Source: Flavobacterium sp. (lineage in GTDB: Bacteria > Bacteroidota > Bacteroidia > Flavobacteriales > Flavobacteriaceae). Taken from it: a DNA stretch of 64,000 nucleotides. The position numbers and the translations under genes were made by a program. The notes under the pieces are model-generated. The model was not told the DNA's origin, ran no database searches, and saw nothing but the letters and a program-made list of their open reading frames with translations. This document shows positions 18,014 to 26,627 of this stretch, in pieces (within the stretch, counting starts at the first letter, position 1; every line of letters starts with the position of its first letter). The stretch spans positions 124,001 through 188,000 of the forward strand of contig NZ_JAIXTJ010000056.1 of assembly GCF_027483985.1 (NCBI RefSeq). The letters are read 5' to 3'.

Positions 18014-18997
18014 TTATTTCTTTTTTAAAAACTGTACTGATTTAATTATGGATTCTAATTCAAACATTAAATCTCTTTTTTGTTTGGATGGTGCGTAACA
18101 AAATCCTTCTATGATTAAAATTCTGTTGTTGGGTTGGTCAACGATGGCATAATTTATAAACGGTCCGTTCATTGATTCATGCAACAACTCCCAATTTCCT
18201 TTGGTTTCAAATGTGGCTCTATTAAAGATTTTTGTTTTTGAAAAATATGGAGCAAATGCTTGTTCAGTAATCATTCTAGTTTTTGGTACTGCGCCGTGAA
18301 TATAAATTCTACCAATTGAATCTCGTATTTGCGTAATTCTATTCACTGCTTTGGCATTGTCTTTAATACTGTTAAGTGGCACTTGATAAACTACTAAACT
18401 CATATTGCCGCTAGTAATATTTTTTTTAAACCAAATAAACTTTTTTCCATGCATTACCATTCTGTACTTAGAAGGAATACTGATTTTTATATTAAACTTT
18501 TCGATAGTTTTCTTTGAATCCAAAAGTGAATCCTGTTCTATTCTGTCTTGAAAAACTTTAATTTCTGAAGTTCTTATTCGGTTGATGATCAATGAATCAT
18601 TTGCTTGAATGGTATCTAAAATTTCTTGTACTGTTCTACCTGAAACATGCACTACTACTTGAGGATTGGCATATTCATTATCAACAATTCTAAATTGACT
18701 TTTAGTTTCTTTTTTTACCACAATAATATTTCTACTATTACTCATAAATCCTTCTAGAAGTTTTACAGGATATTGATTTAAAGTAAAAATGGGTTCTTCT
18801 TGTGGTAAACCAACCACTGGTGAAGCAAATTTGTTTCTAACACTATCGCCAATTTCACCATTCCAGAGTTGGTCGTCAATAATAACGGCTACTTCATTGG
18901 TTTTTCGAGTTGTTTCGCTATTATTTTTGGCTTCTTTAGAATCACAAGAAGTTAAAAAAACAGCAATTATTGATGCAAAAAAAAGGGCTTTATTCAT
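18014..18997 (-). CDS. DUF4837 family lipoprotein
   Basis: A 327-residue protein with a lipoprotein signal (MNKALFFASIIAVFLTSCDS, lipobox Cys18). The pattern of the body, including an N-terminal VAVIIDDQLWNGEIGDSVRN and the NMSLVVYQVPL segment, matches the DUF4837 family restricted to Bacteroidetes. Its function is unknown; members sit in envelope-related gene clusters. It lies between the lytic transglycosylase and the GNAT gene on the minus strand. Confidence 0.85.
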   Translation of the reverse strand: MNKALFFASIIAVFLTSCDSKEAKNNSETTRKTNEVAVIIDDQLWNGEIGDSVRNKFASPVVGLPQEEPIFTLNQYPVKLLEGFMSNSRNIIVVKKETKSQFRIVDNEYANPQVVVHVSGRTVQEILDTIQANDSLIINRIRTSEIKVFQDRIEQDSLLDSKKTIEKFNIKISIPSKYRMVMHGKKFIWFKKNITSGNMSLVVYQVPLNSIKDNAKAVNRITQIRDSIGRIYIHGAVPKTRMITEQAFAPYFSKTKIFNRATFETKGNWELLHESMNGPFINYAIVDQPNNRILIIEGFCYAPSKQKRDLMFELESIIKSVQFLKKK

Positions 18998-19036
18998 GAT
19001 TAGAAATAAAGCCCAAATTTATATAAGATTTTTGTA

Positions 19037-21373
19037 TTATCCGTTAATTTTTAATTTCATTCCGGGTTGAATGCTTTCGCCTTTGATGTTATTCCATTTT
19101 TTAATGTCTGAAATGGTTACCCCAGGGAATTTTTGAGAAATACTAAACAAAGAATCGCCTTTTCTAACTTGGTACATTTTCTCTCTAGCTTTTTTCTGGT
19201 TGGCAGCATAATCATCTTTCTTGGCTTTTTTATCAACAATTGCAACAGGCTGCTCTTTTCCAACGATAAGTTTATCTCCTTCTTTGATATTGGTATCAGA
19301 AAGTGAATTTAATTCTAACAAATCATTAACTGTTACATTGTACTTTCTTGCAATTGTTCCAAGATATTCTCCTTTTCCAACTACGTGTTCGATATTTTTT
19401 AGATCTGCTTTTGAAACAGTTTCCTCTTTAGCTTCTGTTAAGCTTTCGCCAGAAATTATTAATTGCGTTCCTACTTTAACATTGGTATCAATTAAATTAT
19501 TCCACTCTTTTATATTTTGAACAGAAACATTATTTTTTCTTGCAATTGCGCTTAAATTATCACCTTTTGCAACAACATAATAATTCTCAGATTTAGAAGA
19601 TGAATCAACTTTTTCTTCTTTTTTAGCTTTAGAAACCTTTGGTTCCACAGCGGCAATTACTTCTTTTTTAGAAGTAAAAGGTTGTTTAACTTCTTTCTTT
19701 ACTGTGGTAACTACCTTTTCGTTTTTAATAATTTTTAAATTATCGCCAAGTCCAATATTGCTTCCTTTAATTTTATTCCACTTCTTTATATCTGCTACTG
19801 AAACTTCATATTTATCTGCAATTTCACCTAATACATCACCTTTTTTTACTTTGTGGTATTTGGTAACATCTTTGAAAACAACAACTTTCTCTGTTTTAAA
19901 AACCTTCTCTGTTTTTGCCTCATTTACTGCAACTGCATTAGTCTCACTTGCAACAAGGTTTGTGTTTTTTACGGCAGTTGAATCGGCTTTACTATCTTTC
20001 TTGTCTTTATAAGCTATTCTTTCTGATACAATTATTTTTAGATTTCTTCCAATCGGAGCATTATCGCTTTTTAATCTATTCCACTTTTTTATATCGCTTA
20101 TAGAGACCAAATGTTTATCAGCGATTTCACTCAAATTATCACCTTTTCTAACTTTATGATATTTAGTTCGATTAACAAACTCTCTGTCGCTGTAGGCAAT
20201 ATTGGTCGAATCATTTTGCTTAACGGAAGCCAAACGTTCATAAGGACGTTCTCTTTTATCTGCTTCATACTTTACATAAGCATAGACCTTATCTTCGTTA
20301 GAAGTAAAAATTGAGATTTTATCTTTGGGTAATCTCAAGAAGTGCTTTTCTCCTGATATTGCTGGAATTTCATTTCTTTTAAAAGAAGGATTAAAAAATT
20401 GAATTTCTGCAACTGGAATATCTAACAAATCTGAAATTTGTTTGAAAGTAATATGATTTTTTATTTGAATCGTGTCAGTAGCAAAGTGATTGGCTACCGC
20501 TTTATTGGGCACAATTCCGTGTTCTTTATGGTATTCAAAAATATACATTGTAGCTAAAAAAGCTGGAAGATATCCTTGAGTTTCTTTTGGAAGATTTTTT
20601 CTAATATTCCAATAATTTTGTTGACCGCCAGAACGACGAATAGCTTTAGCCACATTACCTGGACCAGAATTGTAAGAAGCCAAAACCAAATCCCAATCGC
20701 CAAAGATTTTGTACATATTGGTCATGTACTGCGTTGCTGCTTGACTAGCTCGTAACGGATCACTTCTTTCGTCAACATAAGTTGTAATATTCAATCCGTA
20801 TTGTTTTCCTGTTTGGTACATAAATTGCCACAAACCAGTTGCTCCAACTCTAGAAACCGCTCTCGGATTTAATGCAGACTCAACAACGGCAAGATATTTA
20901 ATCTCTAATGGAATATTTTGCACAGCCAACGCCTCTTCAAATATCGGAAAATAGAATTGAGAAATCCCCATTAATCGTTCAAATCCTTTCTTTCTATTCT
21001 TTAAAAAAGATTTGATAACATTTTCTAAACCAATGTTATACTCAATATTAAAAGGTGATTTTTCATCTAATTTTTTCAATCGCTCTTTTAATAAATCTGT
21101 TGGTAGTTCATAGTCAACCGTTTTATCGATATCTATTTTTTTGATATCTTCTAATAGCGTACTGTAAATATCTAAAGATGTTAATTCTTTCATCCAAAGA
21201 CTATCGATGCAAGTTGCCATATCATCATTAACAAAGGTTGCTTTGATAGAATCTAGGTAAGAAATTTTAGTTTCTTTTTTAACAATCGAGTCCTGTGGTA
21301 TTGTTGCTTCTTGTCCGAAAACAAAAGAGGTGGCAACCAAGAGTATCGTTGATAATTTATTTTTTATAATCAT
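19037..21373 (-). CDS. MltD-type membrane-bound lytic transglycosylase with five LysM domains
   Basis: A 778-residue peptidoglycan-cleaving enzyme with a signal peptide (MIIKNKLSTILLVATSFVFGQ). The SLT/Goose-lysozyme-like catalytic domain lies at about residues 120-290; the catalytic Glu is in VVESALNPRAVSRVGATG. Five C-terminal LysM repeats follow (beginning YHKVRKGDNL, YHKVKKGDVL, YYVVAKGDNL, EHVVGKGEYL and MYQVRKGDSL), separated by charged Lys/Glu linkers. Most MltD proteins have two or three LysM repeats, so this is an expanded form. It would bind glycan strands and cut them with anhydro-muramyl ends. Confidence 0.94.
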   Translation of the reverse strand: MIIKNKLSTILLVATSFVFGQEATIPQDSIVKKETKISYLDSIKATFVNDDMATCIDSLWMKELTSLDIYSTLLEDIKKIDIDKTVDYELPTDLLKERLKKLDEKSPFNIEYNIGLENVIKSFLKNRKKGFERLMGISQFYFPIFEEALAVQNIPLEIKYLAVVESALNPRAVSRVGATGLWQFMYQTGKQYGLNITTYVDERSDPLRASQAATQYMTNMYKIFGDWDLVLASYNSGPGNVAKAIRRSGGQQNYWNIRKNLPKETQGYLPAFLATMYIFEYHKEHGIVPNKAVANHFATDTIQIKNHITFKQISDLLDIPVAEIQFFNPSFKRNEIPAISGEKHFLRLPKDKISIFTSNEDKVYAYVKYEADKRERPYERLASVKQNDSTNIAYSDREFVNRTKYHKVRKGDNLSEIADKHLVSISDIKKWNRLKSDNAPIGRNLKIIVSERIAYKDKKDSKADSTAVKNTNLVASETNAVAVNEAKTEKVFKTEKVVVFKDVTKYHKVKKGDVLGEIADKYEVSVADIKKWNKIKGSNIGLGDNLKIIKNEKVVTTVKKEVKQPFTSKKEVIAAVEPKVSKAKKEEKVDSSSKSENYYVVAKGDNLSAIARKNNVSVQNIKEWNNLIDTNVKVGTQLIISGESLTEAKEETVSKADLKNIEHVVGKGEYLGTIARKYNVTVNDLLELNSLSDTNIKEGDKLIVGKEQPVAIVDKKAKKDDYAANQKKAREKMYQVRKGDSLFSISQKFPGVTISDIKKWNNIKGESIQPGMKLKING

Positions 21374-21476
21374 ATTTTATTAAATCTCAAAAAGTTATTA
21401 ATCAGCATTTTATGCTTAAATGCAAATCTAGTAACAATAACGCAATAATTTGTTTAATTATTGTTAAAGTGCTGTT

Positions 21477-22664
21477 TTAGTCTAAAATAGCCTGAATTCC
21501 CGGCAAAACTCGTCCTTCTAACATTTCTAACATTGCGCCACCGCCAGTTGAAACATAACTCATTCTTTCTTCTAAACCAAACTGTTTTACGGCAGCAACT
21601 GAATCGCCACCACCAACTAATGAAAAGGCACCATTTTCAGTAGATTCTGCTATAAATTCGCCAAGTTTTATGGTTCCGTTTGCAAAGTTTTCCATTTCAA
21701 AAACCCCTAATGGGCCATTCCAAAGAATGGTTTTTGAATCCATAATAATTTTTTTGAAATTTTCTAATGACTTTGGTCCAGCATCAAGGCCTTGCCATCC
21801 GTTAGGAATTTCACGAACATCAACTATTTGTGTTTCGGCATCATTAGAAAATGCATTGGCAGCTACAACATCAACCGGAATATGAATTTGTACGTTCTTT
21901 TGCTTTGCTTTTTCAAGAATTTCTAGAGCTAAATCTAGCTTATCATCTTCGCAAATAGAATCGCCAATTGTTCCGCCCAAAGCTTTGACGAATGTAAAAG
22001 TCATTCCGCCACCAATTATCATGTGGTCAACTTTGTCAAGAATATTTTCAATAACCGTAATTTTAGAAGAAACTTTAGAACCTCCAAGAACCGCTGTTAC
22101 GGGTTTTACAGAATTATTTAAAACGCGATTAAGACTTTCTATTTCTTTTGCTAAAAGCAATCCAAAACATTTATTGTTTGGAAAGAATTGCGCAATAATT
22201 GTAGTTGAGGCGTGTGCTCTGTGCGCCGTTCCAAAAGCATCATTTACATAAATATCTCCAAGCTGAGCAAGTTCTTTAGCAAATGCCACATCGCCAGCTT
22301 CTTCTTCAGGATAATAACGCAGATTTTCAAGTAGCAAAACTTGACCTGGCTGTAAATTATCAGCAGCATTTTGAGCTAGTTCTCCACGACAATCTGTAGC
22401 GAATAAAACTTCTTTGTCTAAGACTTTAGCAACTGTAGAAACAATATGTTTTAAAGAATATTTATCTTCTTTTCCTTTTGGTCGGCCTAGGTGTGACATC
22501 AAAATGACACTTCCGCCATCGGCAAGAATTTTATCTATTGTAGGTTTTGCAGCTTCAATTCTATTATCGTCTGTTACATTAAAATGCTCATCTAACGGAA
22601 CATTGAAATCGACTCTGATTAAAGCTTTTTTATTGTTGAAATTGAAATCTTTTAAGGTTTTCAT
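21477..22664 (-). CDS. pgk: Phosphoglycerate kinase
   Basis: A 395-residue glycolytic enzyme transferring phosphate from 1,3-bisphosphoglycerate to ADP. It begins with the conserved [10 protein letters not shown] substrate-binding segment. SHLGRPKG (near residue 60), [14 protein letters not shown] (mid) and the C-terminal GGGDSVAAV loop complete the signature. Length is normal. It stands alone on the minus strand between the transglycosylase and the small gene at 22741. Confidence 0.98.
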   Translation of the reverse strand: MKTLKDFNFNNKKALIRVDFNVPLDEHFNVTDDNRIEAAKPTIDKILADGGSVILMSHLGRPKGKEDKYSLKHIVSTVAKVLDKEVLFATDCRGELAQNAADNLQPGQVLLLENLRYYPEEEAGDVAFAKELAQLGDIYVNDAFGTAHRAHASTTIIAQFFPNNKCFGLLLAKEIESLNRVLNNSVKPVTAVLGGSKVSSKITVIENILDKVDHMIIGGGMTFTFVKALGGTIGDSICEDDKLDLALEILEKAKQKNVQIHIPVDVVAANAFSNDAETQIVDVREIPNGWQGLDAGPKSLENFKKIIMDSKTILWNGPLGVFEMENFANGTIKLGEFIAESTENGAFSLVGGGDSVAAVKQFGLEERMSYVSTGGGAMLEMLEGRVLPGIQAILD

Positions 22665-22740
22665 TTAAATTGCAGATTAATGGATAGTAATCCGCAAATA
22701 TAATGATTTTGTTTTTTATTAAAAATGAGAAAATTAAGTT

Positions 22741-22905
22741 CTAATCAATCTCTGAATCATCGTCATCACGTTTTGTACCTATTTTTACACCTTCTCTACC
22801 AAAAACACTGCACTTGAAATCAATCTCGCTGATAATTTCAGGAAACATATTCTTCTTTTCTACAATAGATTTATAGATACCGTATATCAAAACGTTAATC
22901 GTCAT
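22741..22905 (-). CDS. Small hypothetical protein (54 aa) overlapping the adhesin-head gene
   Basis: A 54-codon open frame starting with ATG inside the last codons of the upstream 653-residue gene (11-bp overlap, ATGACGATTAA) and ending at a TAG. The predicted product begins MTINVLIYGIYKSIVEKK and ends in an acidic tail (KRDDDDSEID). The start-stop overlap suggests translational coupling, but no homolog or motif is recognised. A shorter form starting at Met20 is possible. It fills most of a gap that otherwise has no gene. Confidence 0.45.
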   Translation of the reverse strand: MTINVLIYGIYKSIVEKKNMFPEIISEIDFKCSVFGREGVKIGTKRDDDDSEID

Positions 22906-24856
22906 TATTTGTAATTAATGTGTTGTTGTTGTTAACCGATAATATCCACAATTTATCTTGATAAGTGTTATTTAACTTAGATAAATACAACGATTGGGCT
23001 TCTTGCTCGTCTTCTGTTTTTTTCAAATAAACGTACTTAAAATTGTTAAGTGGATTAATTAAAACTTTAGGATTCAACCCTTTAGATTTTAATAAATTTA
23101 AAAAGTTAGTTGAATTTGAAGTAATTGAAAAAACATTGGCAACTAGATAATAACCTTTGGGTTCGTTTGGTATTGAAACTATTTGAACGTCAAATAATTG
23201 GTTGTTTAACGGTTCTTTAATAGAAGCAATTTGTTTAGTGTTATCTTCTTTTTTACTTAAATCAGCAATTAGTTGATTATTATTTTTATTAACGGCTAAA
23301 ATCTGCATTCTATCCTCATAGGTATCATCTATTTTTGAAACATATTGGTCAACAAGCTGATTTAAATCATTGCCTTTTTTTAAATAAACATATCGAAAAT
23401 TATTTAAGGAGTTTGTAAAAAAGTCGGCTTCAAACCCTTTAGTTTTTAGGAACGTTACAAATTCAATAGCGCTTTGCTCGGTTTTAAAAATATTAGCAAT
23501 AATGTAATATCCAGATTCTGCACTAGATATAGACGCAGTTTGAACTTCTATTAGTTTATTGTTAGCATCAATGTATGAATTTTTTTTGTTTCTATTTATA
23601 GACGAACTTGTTTTATAATCTTCGATAAGAAAATCCTTGTTTGCTGGAATAAACTTTAAAAGATTTTTATTAGAAGCAATTTTTAACGGTTTATCATCGC
23701 TTGAAGCGTAAATAATTTCCTCATCAGATGGTGTAACCTCTACACTTAGTGCTGTAAAAAACATAAAACATCTATCACCATTTGATTTAAGTCGCAACGT
23801 CATTTCTTTGCTATTATTTTCAACAACACTATTGTTTGGATTTGGAATAGTAAACAAACAAGTGTCATAACCTAAAGTATTTTTACTATCTGGAAATCGA
23901 TTTGAAAAATTTTGATTCTCGATAGTAATAGAACTGTTGAAAAAATTGGTTTCTTTTCTAATGTTCGTACTTAATGGCGTGAAAATCTTACTAGGATTTG
24001 ATGTAAAAAGCAATTCATCACCAATTAAATTATTGTCACCTTCTAAAGCTGCACAAGCTATTTTAGCCTTCACATTTCCGTTAGGTAAAGTTTGAAAACC
24101 CGTAAAATTAATATCTGTTGACTTGTCTGTAACTCCAGCAAAGCCATCAAAACTAGTTACAAATTTTCCGCTCATATTTTGATCTTCATAAACCACAAAA
24201 ATGGTCCATCCAGCAGCAACACCACCTTCGATTACACCTTGGGTAGCTTTAACATTGGCTACGGTAAATACACCTGATGGATTTGATAATTCTTTTACAT
24301 AATTTGTAATATCGGCATAAACAGCATAAGGAGCAAACGCATCAAATTCATTTTTATTAGCGCCATCAAACAATACTTGTCCTGAAATGTCAACGTATTT
24401 ATCTCGATTTGGTAATTTTAATTTTACATTAGAAAAACTTCCTCTTGATGGATCAGATGCAACAAACTTTTTTTCAGATTTTTGATATCCTGCAGCATAC
24501 TTGTATGTTCCAGACCAATAAAGTCCGGCATAAACAATTTTTTTAGCGCTTGATTGTTCTAAATATAACTCGGCACTGCTAGATGAAAAAGTAGATTCAT
24601 CTTCGTCAATATCAATATAAGCCATTTCAAATTCATCATTCAATTTAGCATAAGAAGTCAAATTGTAATAAGGCTCGTTTACTGAATTTGTAAAATCAAC
24701 ACGATTTACACTATTGTTTGCAATTACAGTTATGTCTCCTTTGACAAATCCTTGATAGCGCATCTTAAAAGGCACCGAAAGTTGTGCATAACTATAAACA
24801 GAACCTAATAAAATGGTTAACAAAACTATTTTCTTGCTGAAGTTTGTAGCATTCAT
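22895..24856 (-). CDS. Secreted adhesin-head-like protein with two SPOR-like repeats
   Basis: A 653-residue exported protein with signal peptide (KIVLLTILLGSVYSYAQ). Residues about 25-385 resemble the N-terminal head of the very large DUF11-repeat adhesins of Flavobacteria (QLSVPFKMRYQGFVKGD, then IDIDEDESTFSSSSAELYL and a YAGLYWSGTYKY segment). Here there are no DUF11 repeats and no T9SS sorting domain. The C-terminal part carries two related 70-residue units, GYYIIANIFKT...VYLKKG and GYYLVANVFSI...VYLKKT, each followed by ILAVN/ILSVN. These look like SPOR-type peptidoglycan-binding repeats. The domain assignment is by pattern only. Confidence 0.7.
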   Translation of the reverse strand: MNATNFSKKIVLLTILLGSVYSYAQLSVPFKMRYQGFVKGDITVIANNSVNRVDFTNSVNEPYYNLTSYAKLNDEFEMAYIDIDEDESTFSSSSAELYLEQSSAKKIVYAGLYWSGTYKYAAGYQKSEKKFVASDPSRGSFSNVKLKLPNRDKYVDISGQVLFDGANKNEFDAFAPYAVYADITNYVKELSNPSGVFTVANVKATQGVIEGGVAAGWTIFVVYEDQNMSGKFVTSFDGFAGVTDKSTDINFTGFQTLPNGNVKAKIACAALEGDNNLIGDELLFTSNPSKIFTPLSTNIRKETNFFNSSITIENQNFSNRFPDSKNTLGYDTCLFTIPNPNNSVVENNSKEMTLRLKSNGDRCFMFFTALSVEVTPSDEEIIYASSDDKPLKIASNKNLLKFIPANKDFLIEDYKTSSSINRNKKNSYIDANNKLIEVQTASISSAESGYYIIANIFKTEQSAIEFVTFLKTKGFEADFFTNSLNNFRYVYLKKGNDLNQLVDQYVSKIDDTYEDRMQILAVNKNNNQLIADLSKKEDNTKQIASIKEPLNNQLFDVQIVSIPNEPKGYYLVANVFSITSNSTNFLNLLKSKGLNPKVLINPLNNFKYVYLKKTEDEQEAQSLYLSKLNNTYQDKLWILSVNNNNTLITNNDD

Positions 24857-25073
24857 AATCCTAAGTTTTTTAGATTTGGGTCTTTAAAACATTCGATACA
24901 ATGGTTATTAACAATTCAAAAGTAGAATAAATTATCGACAAACCGCACTTTATTCCGATAAAACGCTATAATTTAGTGGTTTTTGGGTTTTTTTCTTATA
25001 ATTAAATTTTAAATGAAAGATAAATCTTACGTGTTTTTTTGAAGTTATTAACAATTTAAAAGCGAATTTCTAT

Positions 25074-25081
25074 TATCTTTG
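25074..25081 (+). promoter_or_regulatory. -7 promoter box immediately upstream of holB
   Basis: TATCTTTG ends three bases before the preferred holB ATG at 25085. Transcription from it would start at or inside the start codon, so the transcript may be leaderless. Confidence 0.5.
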
Positions 25082-25084
25082 CTT

Positions 25085-26233
25085 ATGCAGTTTTCAGAAA
25101 TACTAGGTCAAGAACACATTAAAAATCACTTAATTAGAAGTGCTAGCTTGGGAAGAATTCCTCACGCGCAATTATTTATTGGTCCAGAAGGATCAGGAAC
25201 ACTAGCTATGGCTTTAGCTTATGCTCAATATATAGTTTGTCAAAATACTGATCACGAAAATTCAGGCGGAAATGAGTCTTGTAACCTTAAATTCAATCAT
25301 TTACAACATCCGGACTTACATTTTATTTATCCAACAGTTACTACTGAAGATGTAAAAACTAAACCCAAAAGCATTGATTTCATTAATGATTGGCGCGAAT
25401 TTATTTCTAATAACATTTACGGCAGCTTGTTTGACTGGTACAAAATGTTGGGCGTTCAAAACAAGCAAGGCGAAATTCGTGTAGATGACGCTCAGGAAAT
25501 TTTAAAATCTTTGGCGTTAAAATCTCTTGAAGGAAGTTACAAAATAATGATTATTTGGATGGCTGATAAAATGAATATTGCGGCGTCTAATAAGCTTTTA
25601 AAACTTCTAGAAGAACCAACCGATAAAACGGTTTTTATTTTGATTTCTGAAAATGAAGAAGATATTATTCAAACCATAAGATCACGTTGTCAGGTTTTGC
25701 ATTTTAACGGTTTACCCGAAAACACGATTACAGAAGCATTGGTTTCACGTGAAAAAATAGACGAAAAATTAGCTTTTAAAATTGCTCATCAAGCTCAAGG
25801 AAATTATAACAAAGCTTTACATATTTTAAAAGAAGACAATGAAGAACTTCCGTTCGAAAAATGGTTTGTTGATTGGATCAGAGCCGCTTTTAGAGCCAAA
25901 GGAAATGCTGCTGCAGTTCTAGAATTAATTACATGGAGTGAGCAAATTGCTAGTTTAGGCCGAGAAGCTCAAAAGAAATTTCTAAATTATTGCATTGATA
26001 TGTTTAGGCAAGCGATGCTGCTAAATTATCAAGCAGAACAACTTGTTTACATGGAACCAACTGTTGACAAATTTAAATTGGAAAATTTTGCGCCTTTTGT
26101 CACCGGCAATAATATTACTGAGATATTCCAAGAGCTTTCTGATGCTAGCTATCACATTGAACGCAACGGAAATGCAAAAATAATTTTAACCGATTTATCA
26201 ATAAAACTTACCCGTTTAATTCATAAAAAATAA
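25085..26233 (+). CDS. holB: DNA polymerase III delta' subunit (clamp loader)
   Basis: A 382-residue clamp-loader protein that helps open the sliding clamp at the replication fork. The ATG at 25085 gives the usual start MQFSEILGQEHIKNHLIRSA; a TTG six bases upstream is less likely. A degenerate P-loop is present (GPEGSGTLAM), as is normal for delta', and the SRC motif reads TIRSRCQVL. Conserved KLLKLLEEP lies before it. It is followed by a DoxX-like gene three bases downstream. Confidence 0.92.
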   Translation: MQFSEILGQEHIKNHLIRSASLGRIPHAQLFIGPEGSGTLAMALAYAQYIVCQNTDHENSGGNESCNLKFNHLQHPDLHFIYPTVTTEDVKTKPKSIDFINDWREFISNNIYGSLFDWYKMLGVQNKQGEIRVDDAQEILKSLALKSLEGSYKIMIIWMADKMNIAASNKLLKLLEEPTDKTVFILISENEEDIIQTIRSRCQVLHFNGLPENTITEALVSREKIDEKLAFKIAHQAQGNYNKALHILKEDNEELPFEKWFVDWIRAAFRAKGNAAAVLELITWSEQIASLGREAQKKFLNYCIDMFRQAMLLNYQAEQLVYMEPTVDKFKLENFAPFVTGNNITEIFQELSDASYHIERNGNAKIILTDLSIKLTRLIHKK

Positions 26234-26236
26234 TCT

Positions 26237-26620
26237 ATGAACAATACAGCTTCGGTTTTGGTATTAACCTTCTTAACCATTACTTTTATAATGTCTGCCC
26301 ACGAAAAATTATTTCATTGGAATGATACTATGGCTTGGATGAAGCCACATTTTGAAAAAACAATACTTAAAAATTATGTTCCGCAAGCAGTTGGTGTCTT
26401 GGTTTTTTTTGAATTAATCGCCGGAATTTCTAGTGTTGTTGGTATTATTCAACTGTATGTTAATGGCGAAAGAGTTTTTGGATTTTACGGTGCTGTTTTT
26501 TCGTCAATTACTTTACTAATGATGCTTTTTGGGCAACGATTGGCCAAGGATTATGATGGAGCAAGAACCATTGCTATCTATTTTGTTGTTGCAATATTGG
26601 GTGTTTTTTGGTTAAGTTAA
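26237..26620 (+). CDS. DoxX-like membrane protein
   Basis: A 127-residue integral membrane protein with four predicted segments (about residues 5-22, 48-70, 80-98 and 108-126). The spacing and the N-terminal FIMSAHEKLFHW pattern are those of the DoxX superfamily, whose roles are varied and mostly unknown. It is three bases downstream of holB and probably in the same transcript. Confidence 0.75.
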   Translation: MNNTASVLVLTFLTITFIMSAHEKLFHWNDTMAWMKPHFEKTILKNYVPQAVGVLVFFELIAGISSVVGIIQLYVNGERVFGFYGAVFSSITLLMMLFGQRLAKDYDGARTIAIYFVVAILGVFWLS

Positions 26621-26627
26621 TATGGTT

